Shown: positions 20,618 through 31,801 of the stretch, in pieces
How the letters are laid out: each line of letters opens with the position of its first letter
Numbering within the stretch: the stretch's first letter is position 1
Assembly: GCF_020520425.1 (NCBI RefSeq)
Contig: NC_079491.1
Coordinates: forward strand, 4,265,143-4,329,142
Length of the DNA stretch: 64,000 nt
Source: Spinacia oleracea
Taxonomy: Eukaryota; Streptophyta; Magnoliopsida; Caryophyllales; Amaranthaceae
Reading direction: 5' to 3'
Notes under the pieces: model-generated
Seen by the model: only the letters and a program-made list of their open reading frames with translations
Told to the model about the DNA's origin: nothing
Databases searched by the model: none
Translations under genes and position numbers: made by a program

Positions 20618-21190
20618 CCTACCCTTCCTAAATCACTAGGCCGCAATTGCGGGTCAGAAAGTTAATAAACCATGGTCTCGAGCCTGAAACTATATGCCTA
20701 CATTAGTATACAAGTTCGAATCCTGTATTTTCCTAGTTTTATATCGAATTTTCTTTAATTATTACTAGTTTTTAACCCGTGTTAGGCACGTTATATGTTT
20801 TAATTAAATTTATATAATATATTTAGGTACAGAAGTTGAAGGGACAATTAACTAATCAATTTATTCTACCCATGATGAAATATGATGTTATGAATGTAAA
20901 TAACACTAATGAAAAATATTTGGAGAGTCATGTAATTTTTTGTATTTTTTTCAAAGTAAAATTACGATTTCAAGGGTAAATCAATTAAAGAGAACAAAAA
21001 TTCAAGAAATGGACATGTGCAAGTAAAATATTGGGTTTTAAAATATTATTCGTAGTATAGATTTCATCTTACGGGGTTAAATATTTAGGTTAATTCATTC
21101 AACTTATATCACAATAATTATGCTCTTGGACTCCTGGGTCATAAAATAAAGAAAGAAAAGAAATCAATTAAATGAGTTGGATCAGTAGAA
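20617..21190. other. Spacer, no gene
   Basis: AT-rich. Around 20,700-20,720 an ACAAGTTCGAATCCTG stretch looks like a pol III B-box of a decayed SINE; no tRNA cloverleaf could be built. Confidence 0.35.
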
Positions 21191-21484
21191 TGAAGTGGTC
21201 AACAGGATATGACATGTGTATAATAATCGGATAAATATCCATGCCTACTTAATGCGTAGTAATAAAAATCATGCTCCCTGGTCCGAAACGTATATAGTTA
21301 ATTTTTTTGATATTTTTTTAATTTCATTTTACTATGAAGCGGTCAATATGATGTGATACGTGTACCAGTTAGATAAAATATCTATGTCTGTTGGGTGATG
21401 CGCAATAATAAAATTATGCTCCTGACTCGACCGTTTAGTGTATAGTTAATTATTTTTTTGATATTTTTTTTTATTTCATTTTAC
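21191..21484. repeat. Diverged ~145-bp tandem duplication
   Basis: TGAAGTGGTCAACAGGATATG... (unit 1) is echoed by TGAAGCGGTCAATATGATGTG... (unit 2, from 21,335). Both proceed through GATAAATATC/GATAAAATATC, GCGTAGTAATAAAA/GCGCAATAATAAAA and TAGTTAATT...TTTTGATATTTTTTT. Many substitutions, so the duplication is old. Confidence 0.75.
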
Positions 21485-21799
21485 TTTTACCACCTACATA
21501 ATACGCAATTCTATTATTTTACCGTATTTTACTTTTCAAACGTATCAAGATTACCACCAAATGACGAGTTTTGTCCAAATTGGACTCATTAATTTTAATT
21601 TTGTTTTAGGGACCACAAGGTGAAGATGTTAGGTTATTATGATTCCATGTGAATGTTAGTTAATCAGTTGGCCGTTTGGTATGTTTTTGTTCACAAAAAA
21701 TAATAGCATCTACGTAACGTTGGTCGACGTAGCTAGCTTAATATTCTTTCTTTTTTTTTTTTCTTTTTTTTTTTGGTAAAATAGCTTAATATTCTTTGA

Positions 21800-22125
21800 T
21801 CAAAAGGTCTTGTGCGCACAAGGTGTACAATAAATTTATTTTATACCAAGATAACTTTTACCCAATTTTTTATAACTTTAACCTAGTTTTGATTAACTTT
21901 TATATTAGTAATAAAAAAGTTGATAAATAAACATTTTAAAGGGTTAAATGATTAATTTTATACATTATTAGTCATTTTGAAGAAATAAGTTTACTAAAAT
22001 TAAAAAAATTATCACTAAAAAATAGATAATTTTTACATATATAAGCTTAACTTTTAAGCATTTTGAGTTAACTTTTACTCTGGTGTACAATATTTATTGT
22101 ACACCTCTTGTAAATAAGAATTTGT
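21800..22125 (-). mobile_element. Palindrome-tipped element, copy 3
   Basis: Reverse orientation: starts AAAAGGTCTTGTGCGCACAA, ends TGTACACCTCTTGTAAATAAG. Both terminal hairpins are present. Confidence 0.65.
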
Positions 22126-23382
22126 GTTCTCTGATTACCTTAGTTAACGTAACTCCTTTTTATCCCCCTTTATGAAACCCCTTTCGGAAAGTCGATAACA
22201 TTATATATGAATTCCATTTTTATTTTCAAATAATTTTGGAATATGCTTTTTTTATTTCACTAAACGCCGACGTCTAGCTAGTAGTAACCCGTGGTTTTTT
22301 GGTCATTATTATTATTATTAGGTGTGGTTCCATGAAGAATCTCTATATTTTCTATAATATTATATGATAATGTTATATTGTATGATAATGTTATATTGTA
22401 TGATAATGTTGACCATAATATAGTAGCTTCACAAATCAATATATTATCCAATTATCCGAAATAGTGATTAGCAATATAAATCTTAATAATCTTTGACTAT
22501 CTTTATAGTACGTAGTATTTGTATGAATTGTGTCGTATCAATGCATGCAACTTAATTATATTATCAACGTCGTAATCAAGGTTTAGGGGTTAAGGGCGTG
22601 ATAGTTTTGACTCTTTACGTACATAAATAAGCCACATTGCTAGTCGGATAATTAAAACGATATTCCCCTTCCCTTTCCTCTATCCCGTTTTTCCCATTAA
22701 CTCAAATATACTAACTCTTCGAATGAAGTTGTACGGAAAACAAGAGAATAATTAATCCGCTCTCACAAAAAATGCATTTGTTTGCATTATATTTGTCTTT
22801 TTCAATTCTACACAACGCACCGTTCACAAAAGTCTTTGCGTCTATAAATTACTGTAAAAAGTCTAATTGAACTAACAACGACAATACGTACAATAACATT
22901 ACCTTTTTTATGGTAAAGCTAAATAGGAATTGGCTAAAAGCCTAAAAGTATCACCTTAGTTTATCCAACCCTAACTAACTTCATTTTAGAGCAAATTATG
23001 TTGATCCCGCCCGTTGGTCCGACATGACTGGAAATATATTACTGGGGTTTGGACATGTCTTTTTAGGGCAATTTTAAAAAGATTTAGGACGGATATTGAT
23101 GACTTAAAATTGAAATTTTAGTTATAAAATAGATCCAACCATAATATCAATGGACATAATTTTTTAGTCACGGCTCAGCAGAAACCCGTCTAATTTGATC
23201 AGGTCTACTCGATTCCAATCAACAAACCCCCATTGGTAAAGCCAATTTTGCTTGTTGCTCGGGTAGGTCTCATAGTAATAGTATGCTAATTTTGCACTTT
23301 TTGCTAGGCTATCATCTCCTAATTAACTATCGGATTTCTGAAAATTTATTAATTACTCGTAATAATTTCAGGAAGGAAGAGT
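22126..23382. other. Spacer, no gene; short tandem repeat
   Basis: At 22,360-22,415 an 18-bp unit (TGTATGATAATGTTATAT) is repeated about three times. The remainder is AT-rich without supported features. A CCCGCCCGTTGGTCCGAC patch at 23,000 may be hAT-MITE debris. Confidence 0.45.
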
Positions 23383-23645
23383 TTTTTTTTTTTTTTTGGT
23401 GTTAGTATCCGGTTCACCCTTAATGCTAACCCGGATTCGGGAATAGTTATGGATGGTTAGGTTTTTTTTTTTTGTGTGTGTGTGTATGTATTAGCACACG
23501 GTTCACCCTTAAGGCTAATCCGGATTCGGGACGAGTTCTGGGTGGTTAGATTCCAATCCCCTCCCAATTGTTGTTGCGGAGGATCGAACACGAGTTCTCC
23601 CTATCAAGTCCGGTCTCAATCACCACTGAACCAACAAACAATGGG
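23383..23645 (-). mobile_element. SINE (second family) with an adjoining 3' fragment of another copy
   Basis: 23,480-23,645 is a near full-length minus-strand copy of the family seen at 11,187-11,345 (GGTTCACCCTTAAGGCTAAT, CCCTCCCAATTGTTGTTGCG, GATCGAACACGAGTTCTCC). Directly beyond its T-run is a second truncated end (23,398-23,460, TATCCGGTTCACCCTTAATG) with its own T-run. This looks like one SINE inserted in the tail of another. Confidence 0.65.
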
Positions 23646-24089
23646 TAGAAAGAGTACTTTTAAGATAGATGGATTTGTTTCAAATCTACGTGGCATGATT
23701 ATACGGTGGACATGTGCAGTCCCACGTGGCAATTCCCCCCAAATATTCTGATTAGACAAAGCAGCTTCATTGGTCGGCTCATTTTAGTGTGGGCGGTGGG
23801 CCTAATCAAACTACGAACCAGTACGATCCAAGCTGCCAACCTTAGCCCTATACAAACATGACTACTAACCAGTATTTGAGTGCTAAAACCGGATTCGGGT
23901 CTGAAAAATGGACCAGACTAGTCAAAAAGTCTATGGGGTGTTTGGTTCTGGTTAGGAGGTGTTGAGGGGAAAAGAAGTTTTTGAGGTGAATTACAGGTTT
24001 GATCTTTTAGAAAAGCTAATTAAAGTATTTGATTAGTAGAGGTTTGAAAGAGAGTTTAGGGGTAAAAAAACTCATTCTCAAAAAACATA

Positions 24090-24475
24090 CTCCCTCCGGG
24101 TTTTTTTTTTTTTTTTTTGTTACGTATTCATTTTAGGGTGTTTCACAATATTTGTTGCGTGGGAGAATCTTTCATTTTATAAACTTATTATACTGTTATT
24201 TTTTGTGCTAAATTTTAATTTTAATTTTAATTGGTCCAATTTTTTCAATTCATTAATTTATGTACAATTTCCCAAGTATGTTAAGTTAGCAATCTTTGTG
24301 ATCGATTTCCCATTATTGGTTCATTTTAATAAATAAAACAATCTTATTGGTTGTTGTAATGATTAGAGGGTTGAGATTTTACTTGGGTTTTTAATAAAAA
24401 AGAAAAAGAATCTTTATTATACATTAATAAACGTGCAAAAGTCCAAATGTAACAAACAAAAAGAAACGGAGGGAG
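24090..24475. mobile_element. Stowaway-type MITE
   Basis: CTCCCTCCGGGTTTTTT at the left and AAAGAAACGGAGGGAG at the right, with TA at 24,088-24,089 and 24,476-24,477. Inner GTTACGTATTCA / GTCCAAATGTAAC is partly complementary. Its surroundings (GGGTGTTTGGTTCTGG at 23,937; CACACAGGGCCTTA at 25,113) hint at a larger host MITE, not resolved. Confidence 0.75.
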
Positions 24476-24477
24476 TA

Positions 24478-26409
24478 AGTTTTTTGCAATTAGAGGTTTG
24501 AGAAAGTGAATGTGAAATTAATATTTTATCCTAATATTGCCTACAGTTACCACACTTACTAACATTATCACCCTACATTATTTCCTTTACCCAATTTACT
24601 ATTGTTTTTGTTGTAATAAAATTAAGTACTTTGAAGCACTTAAAAGCTATTGCAACCATACTTATAATATCACTGGTAATATTTTTTTTTTAAATAATTA
24701 TGAATGTTTTTCTATTTGCATATCATTAATTTTATATATTTAAAATTAAGAATACTTTTTTTTTAAATACAAAGTGGTATTGTTTTTTTATTTTATTTTA
24801 TTTTTTGAAGGGAATTTTTTAAATTTTTTTTTATGTTTATTAAAAAAAAAGTGAAGATAATTACCATAATAAACTATTTGTCTAATATTAATAAGAAATA
24901 AAGTATCCGACAACAAAGTTGTATATATAGCATTGTTCTTGATGGTCCTTTTACATATTAAACCAGTAATAACTAATTTACCAAACACTTTTACACAAGC
25001 AGCTAGTTCAACTAGCTAGCCAAACCAACTAATACAAATAACTAACAACTAGTCAAACCAACTAATACAAACAACTAACAACTAGTCAAACCAACTGATA
25101 ACTCATAACCACACAGGGCCTTAATTTTTTGGGCTATATTGACTGCTTGATGTTACACCCTTAACAAACAGTCTTAGATTGGATACTTACCCTTTTTAAA
25201 TGATAAATTTTCTCCTACAATAGGTTCAAAAAGTGCTTGGAACTCAACTTGTGATTTTGAGGTTACATAATCAGCCTCATCAGCTTCAGAAATGATTTGG
25301 AAAGGCTTAATCATAAAATTGCATAACTGGCTGGTTAACCTGTGATAGCTGATGATTTAATAGGATCATTCTTTTTACCTGATAAAAAAATAAAAATGCT
25401 CGCAAAAGTACCACGGAGTAGATTAATGAATTATTTTTACTTTTTAAATAAAACTACTGCAAGTAGGCTTTTAAACAAGACCTTGAACAATTAATTTTTC
25501 TTTAAAAATTTCCAATAGTATTATAAATATTATTTAAAATAATTCATGTTTGTTTTTTTCGATCCAAACATAACATAATTGGCTAGTTTCCGAAACTTAA
25601 TTATCAAAAATGTGTTTTTCGACCCTTACCATTACTAGATAATGTACGAATTAATAGTAGTTAAAATTGCAATTTAAATCCTAAAATCTTACGATTCTAC
25701 GATCCTAAAATACGCGACCGATTCTGATCTATGGTTTTACGATTTTTTATGATCTTACAATGCAACAATCCAATACAACCATGATAACTTGATACACCAT
25801 AAATATTTTGTCCTTCTAAAATACAGTAAAACAATTAGTATACATGATTATATCATGCTTTAATTTAAACAATTCAATTTGAAGTGTTGTCAATTGAAAA
25901 ATGGCTAAATAATTTCCAAAATTTATTATATAATTCACTTTCTCAAATTCTTAGAATCTTAGAATTTTATAATCCGATTTAAAACAGATCGAATCTCGAT
26001 TTTGATAACCTTAAATACTACGGAGTATATACAAAAGGCGGTTATAGAATTAGACAGCAACGAAATTTAAGTTATACGTTTGTTAGGTCATAATTATAAA
26101 TACTCCACTTATTACATCGTTTAGTTAAGATTATGTCGTATAAATTAATCAATACAAAACACTCAAGGGAATAATATATAAATGGTAAATAAAACTAATA
26201 AGAAGCTTGTAGCAAGGATTCCAATGCAAGGAACTTTGCAAACCAATCAATTCATTTGGAGAATGTTAAAAGTATAATAATCTATAGGTAAGTATTGAAT
26301 TAGTTATCCAACATTGAAAAAAAATAGAGAAATCGACTAACATATAAGATTGGTTGACTACTTAATCTATCACCAGTTCGTTTTATGATGAAACCATATT
26401 AGACTTATA
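24478..26409. other. Spacer with tandem repeat and SINE relic, no gene
   Basis: About 25,005-25,095 holds two and a half copies of a ~37-bp unit (CTAGTCAAACCAACTAATAC then AACTAACA). About 25,215-25,390 is a decayed relative of the SINE at 10,487. Remainder AT-rich; nothing coding. Confidence 0.4.
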
Positions 26410-26669
26410 CTACCTCCGTTTCTGAAAGTTGTTTTACGCTTTGTAATATGTGTCCAAAGTATGAAAACTTTGATCATGAATTCTCATTGTTATATACATC
26501 AACACGTTACATATAAAATCTTTTTAGATTGGTCTCGGTATGTATTTTAAGAATGTTTACTACTTATAAATTTTTCACATACCAAATTGGATACATTGGT
26601 GGCAAATTAAATATTGAATTAAAGTCGGTATAAATATTAACCGTAAAGAACTTTATAAAACAAAGGTAG
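26410..26669. mobile_element. Stowaway-type MITE, 'CTACCTCCGTTTCTGAAAG' family (copy 1)
   Basis: Ends CTACCTCCGTTTCTGAAAG and TATAAAACAAAGGTAG, TA on both sides. It is closely colinear with 28,235-28,489 (ACGCTT...AATATGTGTCCAAA, GATTGGTCTCG). Confidence 0.8.
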
Positions 26670-26671
26670 TA

Positions 26672-27383
26672 TGTGGTTAGACTCTTCTTTTGTTTGGGTT
26701 ATGTTAGGCCTTGTGGATTTATCCATCAGAATCAACAATTAACTTCTTCTTTTTTCAACGTAGAACACTCACATGTATGTATTATTAGACAAAACTATGC
26801 TTTTTCACGAAAATTGTCAACCCTAAAGAATTTTCTACATGTGTTGAATGGAAATAATATATTTTTTCATGAAAATTATCAACCCCAAGGAGTCCTATAT
26901 CGTACAATTGGAAATCATCACCCTCATACTAGACGATAATTCGTTCGAATGTACTTTGTTGTTAGATGAAGCATCATTCCATTCACGGTCTTAGAATTCA
27001 ACAATAATTGGTGTTAATTCACATCACATTGATAATTAAGGTTGGAATTAAGAAATTAGAAGCTATTTAATTTCCTACTTAGATCTCTAAGATAATAGAC
27101 GTCAATTCCACCAAGGAAACATTCATTGAGAAGGCTCAAAGTGATTAATGATTTACTAGATCAACTTCAATTTAATGTATTGATTGTATTTATAGACCTG
27201 CTTGTAATTTTCAAAAATTCCAAACTAGCAAGCTTGGAAAAAATTATTAAAAAAGTATATATTTTTATTTAGTAAGCAACTTGTTATACCATTGGAGCAT
27301 ATTGTAGCTAGAAAATTTTGTTGCTTGAATAACGGACACGGCATACCTAGCTACTAAAATTATTAACTAACCATTAAAAATGC
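26672..27383. other. Spacer, no gene
   Basis: AT-rich; nothing coding recognised. Contains a duplicated CATGAAAATTATCAACCCxAA-type motif at about 26,808 and 26,870. Confidence 0.35.
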
Positions 27384-27391
27384 TCTGAAGT

Positions 27392-28225
27392 TAGTGGTGA
27401 GCACAACAGGGTACCCTGTCAAAATTTCAGGAACCGGAACCAGAACCTGTTGCAACAGGTTCCTGAAAAAGGGGTCCGGAACCGGAACTTGTTGCAACAG
27501 GTTCCTGAAAATGAAAACCGGAACCGGAAGCTGTTCCAACAGGTACCGATTCAGGATACCCTGTCATATTTAAATTTAAATAAATTGTTGTTAATTTATT
27601 AAGAAAAAATCTACTTTATGGTTTGGGCTTTAATTGTTTAATAGCTTGGGGTTAAATCATAATTTTATATTTATATTTTTCAAAAACTAGCTTGGATTGT
27701 TTTATATTTTAGGTAGACCTGATCAAAAGTCGGGCCGGGCAGGGTTCAAACCGGGCCGAGAGAATAAAAAAACTGCCATTGTGTCGGGCCGGGCAAAGGT
27801 TCGGGCCAATTTTGTGTGCCCAAAACCCGTTATTTCGGGCCAAAATTAACGGGCTTTTCGGGAAGGGCCAAATTTATAACTACAAAGGTTATTTGCGTTG
27901 CCCAAAGCCCGTATTTTTTTTAAAAGTTCGGGGCGGGCCACCCCGGGCCCGAAAAACGGGCCGGAATAGGCTGTCCAAAACCCGCTAAATTTCGGGTCAG
28001 GTCGGGTCGGGCCCATGACGATCAACTCTAATTTTAGGCAAAGGAAGCATTTTTATAAGGCCCGAACCCTTATTTTGGAAAATTCATATTAGAATTGGTG
28101 TGCACAGAGTACCCGTTCGGAAAAAGTGAGAACCGGAACCTGCACAATAGATTTCGGTTCTGGAACCGCATGTTCCTAACAGGTTCCGGTTCCGATTCAG
28201 GGTACCCTGACTTTACTCACCCCTA
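27392..28225. mobile_element. hAT-type element with 8-bp duplication TCTGAAGT
   Basis: TAGTGGTGAGCAC at the left and TTTACTCACCCCTA at the right are inverted ends. A perfect 8-bp direct repeat TCTGAAGT flanks it (27,384-27,391 and 28,226-28,233). Subterminal arrays of GGAACCGGAACC and CAGGGTACCCTGT motifs lie inside both ends. A second hAT-type MITE occupies 27,714-28,030. No transposase. Confidence 0.9.
27714..28030. mobile_element. hAT-type MITE, TAGACCTGATCA family (copy 2), nested
   Basis: Starts TAGACCTGATCAAAAG and ends GACGATCAACTCTA. It is flanked by perfect 8-bp repeats ATTTTAGG (27,706-27,713 and 28,031-28,038). Interior dominated by CGGGCCGGGC, TTCGGGCC, GGTCGGGTCGGG. The 69-codon frame inside it is not a gene. 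Confidence 0.92.
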
Positions 28226-28234
28226 TCTGAAGTA

Positions 28235-28489
28235 CTTCCTCCGTTTCTGAAAGTTGTTTACGCTTAGGAATATGTGTCCAAAATATGAAAACTTTGACCG
28301 TAAATTCTCACTATTATATACATCAAAACGTTACATGTAAGATCTTGTTAGATTGGTCTCGATATGTATTTTCAGAATATCAACTTTTTATAATTTTTTC
28401 ACATACGAAATTGGATATATTAGTATTTAAATATTGCATTGGAGTCCGTGCAAATAGTAACTGTAAAGAACATTCTAAAACGGAGGTAG
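28235..28489. mobile_element. Stowaway-type MITE, copy 2, inserted at the hAT target duplication
   Basis: Ends CTTCCTCCGTTTCTGAAAG and CTAAAACGGAGGTAG with TA at 28,233-28,234 and 28,490-28,491. The left TA includes the last T of the neighbouring hAT duplication. Confidence 0.85.
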
Positions 28490-28491
28490 TA

Positions 28492-29304
28492 GTCTTTAGT
28501 TCTACTTAAAGCTTTGCCAATTAGTTAACCAATTAAAATACCAATTGCTAAATTTTCCGCTTCTTTCACTTCTTAATTACACAAGACATGATCATTAACG
28601 TACTCCCTTGTAGAAATACTAAATACCTTACCTAAATAATGACCTTATACGCCATAACATCCTACCGACCTATAAATCTCTTTTCTGAAATTACTATACG
28701 TATGTATTATTCGATTTATTTTGATATATCTATTGTTTGCATATATAATCTGGATTATTGTCACGTTAGTAATTTGGTTTAGTAATTGTGCATGCATTAT
28801 TGTAATTTGGAGGAACATTTATAGGATAAAAACGTCTTCTAACTTATTGTCGTACCAATTAAAGCATATTTTAGGAGGAGAAAACAAAAGCATTTAATGA
28901 AGGATGTAGTGGTGAACACAGTTCTTGTCCAAAAAAGAAAGAAAAAACAAGACATAACATGCCAATAATAGTAAATAATATTGTAATGAGAATATGATAT
29001 GATATCCTAAATACGAAGTATTACCGACTTAATAGTACGGAGTATTTGATCAAAGAAACAATTTTCCTATATTATGTAATTCTATTATTTTGTTTAAATT
29101 ATATAAAGTAAATATCGTGTTAGTATATTATATATGTATTTATATGTGATCATACTTATTTTGTTCAATAATATAAAGTCAATATTCTCATTTATATCAA
29201 ACACATCTATTCTATAATCTAAAACAGACACTGAAAATGACACATGTGTTTTCTGGTGTGAAAACTTCATGTCAAACACCATTTTTACAAATTTATAAAC
29301 TAAA
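28492..29304. other. Spacer, no gene
   Basis: AT-rich, no open frame of interest and no bounded repeat recognised. Confidence 0.35.
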
Positions 29305-29666
29305 GCTTTTGTGTAAGACCGTTTAACGGTTAGACCACTTTTTTGGTACTAACTAAACTAGTGTAAAAAATAACTAAAAGTAATAAAATCATAACTAATT
29401 GAATAACAAAATAGTTAAGTTTTTGAGTCGAATAGTTATTGTTTTTTAACAAACTTATATTAACTACAACTCATAAAATCTTAACTAATTGATCTCATTG
29501 CTTAACTAGTTAGTTTCATTGTTTAACTAATTGGTTCATTGCTTAACTAATTGGTTCGGTTGCATAACTAATTGGTTTCGTTGCTTAACTAATTAGTTAA
29601 ATTGCATAACTAATTGGTTCCAGTGCATAAAAGTGGTCTAACCGTTAGATCGTCTTTCCTAAAAGT
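29305..29666. mobile_element. Longest copy of the tandem-repeat MITE
   Basis: Opens GCTTTTGTGTAAGACCG, then GTTAGACCACTTTTTTGG. It closes AGTGGTCTAACCGTTAGATCG and CTTTCCTAAAAGT. The right half holds about six ~22-bp units of the form 'TTAACTAATTGGTTCxxTTGC'. Confidence 0.55.
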
Positions 29667-29986
29667 TTGTAATTTATAAATCATGCAGTACCTTTAGGTG
29701 GAGATCATATAATTTTTAATTAAAAAAATGATCAAATAATAATTTTAAAATATTCGTGTGTGCACACAAGACCTAAGTTTTTAAACCCAAGTCTATGGAA
29801 ATACTGATTTTACATAATTACACAGAATACCATACTTTCTACTCCTATCAGTTTGATTGATATATTTTTCCTTTTTTTTATATACTTCTATATATATAAT
29901 TTTTTGTGTTTGATTCAAAAACATCACCCAAGGCGTAGAATAAAATATATTTAGACAACCACATGCATCTCCAATGATAATTTTTA

Positions 29987-30763
29987 ATGGGTCGTTTGGT
30001 TCATGCATGGGAAAGGAGAATATTTTAAGAAAGGGAAACAAGGGGAAAGAAAAGAAAACCCTTTGTTAAAGATGGTGTTTGGTTTGAAAATCCATCTTCT
30101 TCCTCTCACTATTTTTCCTCATTCTTCTCCCCCTCTATCCTAAGTACCACAACCCCCACCGCCACCCCTCACCGCCGCCCACTACCGCCACCGTTGCCTC
30201 CACCTCATCGCACGTCACCACCGCCCTTTTTTGCCACCTCACTGCCGCATTGCCCCCCTCCTTTCTTTTTTTTTTCCTCCTCTACCACCATTAAAGGCCA
30301 TATTTGAGATTTTAAAGGTCAAATTCGACCATAAAAAGCCATAATCAATTGTCGGAGTAGGGTTTTTTCAAGTGGGTTGGGTAGTCTCAAGGGGGTGGGG
30401 GTGGCTGGCGGGGTGGAGAGGCTAACGGGGTGGGGGCGGCAAACAGGGTGGGGGTTTGGGAGGCGGGGTGGTGGGTCGGCGATGGTGGGTGGTGAGTCGA
30501 CGATGGTGGGGTGACCGTGGTTTCAGACATGTTGCAGGCAGTGGATGGTGTTTCATGGTTGGTCAAGGATGGTCATAAAGGGAAAGGGGATGCAAAATCC
30601 TAGAGGAGGGGGTAGGTATAATTATTGAGGTATTTGGGGATAAGTGAAAAAGAAAAGGCCAGGGGTAAAGAGAATGACAAAAACCACTAAATAAACAACA
30701 ACAAATGGAATCAAAACCCATCATTTCATTTCACTTTCATGAAGACCCCCAATCAAATGCCAC
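29987..30763. mobile_element. Possible Tourist-like element, ~780 bp
   Basis: Left edge TTA then ATGGGTCGTTTGGTTCATG; right edge CCAATCAAATGCCAC then TTA. The ends only loosely match. The interior has C-rich ACCGCCACC-type and then G-rich GGTGGGGG-type tracts that could pair. No gene is supported in it. Confidence 0.4.
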
Positions 30764-31520
30764 TTAAGTGAGGATGAAGGGGTAGCTATGGACCGACTTG
30801 CAACATCAACTTTGTTTCCCATCCAGATGATGGATCCATTGATAAATGGCTTGGAGCTAGCTCCATTCGAATCTAACCCGATCTGTCACCCGCTATATCC
30901 GTCATCACCATTCATCCATTTAAATCCGGTGTTCCTCCGTTTACTCATCGAATGGATCGAGTTAGTGGATATACATTTAAGATTGTCATCATTAGCTATG
31001 ACTTGACTTGCAACATCAACATTGTTTTTGCGAACCCACAATGTAGTCTAATCCTTTCTAATGTTGAATACTTTGTTTCTGCAAATACTCGTAGTACAAT
31101 CACAACTATTTATTAGAATTGTCGAAAATTCTGTAACTTTTTACATCGACCAGTCCACCATTAAAGTTACCCAAGACTAAATTGATAACGTATCGACAAT
31201 AACCAAACATTGAAGAATATGACTATGCACAAAATGGGACGTATGATCGCAATCAATTGAACACACAACATCGTGGCAACATATATAAAAGTGTCCACGT
31301 AGGCATATAGAGTTGCTTCCTTAAAGTTTACACCTTTTTTATGGGCAAGACCATGGGAGAAGGCGGGAAGAAGAGGAAAATTAATTAAAATAATAATAAA
31401 AAATAAAATAATTTTTTTTAAACATCCACGTGGAAAATTGATTAGGGTTTTGTAAAAATAAAAAGGAAAAACAGAAACAAATAAAATAAAAATAAAACCT
31501 CAAAAATAGAGGTTGTTTGG

Positions 31521-31528
31521 TATATAAA
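31521..31528 (+). promoter_or_regulatory. TATA box of the CTP synthase gene
   Basis: TATATAAA about 280 bases before the start codon. It is followed by a pyrimidine-rich leader (CTTTCTCACTC repeats at 31,570-31,600) typical of plant 5' UTRs. Transcription start expected near 31,550-31,560. Confidence 0.6.
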
Positions 31529-31801
31529 TGAGGAGGGGCCGTCACAATGTTCAACATTGCTAATCTCTATAACTTTCTCACTCTAAACTCTTTCTCACTC
31601 TAAAAATTTCACCAAATCCCCTTCATACTCTTTGCAACTGCTTCACTTCTGAAGAACAAAACCCAAAATTAATTGGGAAATAACGTGCATTTTTCTCCAT
31701 TATTGCTATTAAGTTTATCATTATTATTTCAAGAAAACGGAAGAAAAAAACAGGGGAAGTTGAATTTTTTTTGAAGAAATTTGCAGTAAAAATTGAGGAA
31801 G

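Noticed and set aside
20641-20745. Possible tRNA gene
   Set aside because: A B-box-like ACAAGTTCGAATCCTG is present but no acceptor stem or anticodon arm can be built; more likely a decayed SINE.
27779-27988. 69-codon frame
   Set aside because: Lies wholly inside a hAT-type MITE and translates its G/C-rich repeats.
29441-29640. CRISPR-like spaced repeats
   Set aside because: The repeated 20-22-bp units are contiguous diverged tandem repeats inside a MITE, with no unique spacers, in a plant genome.
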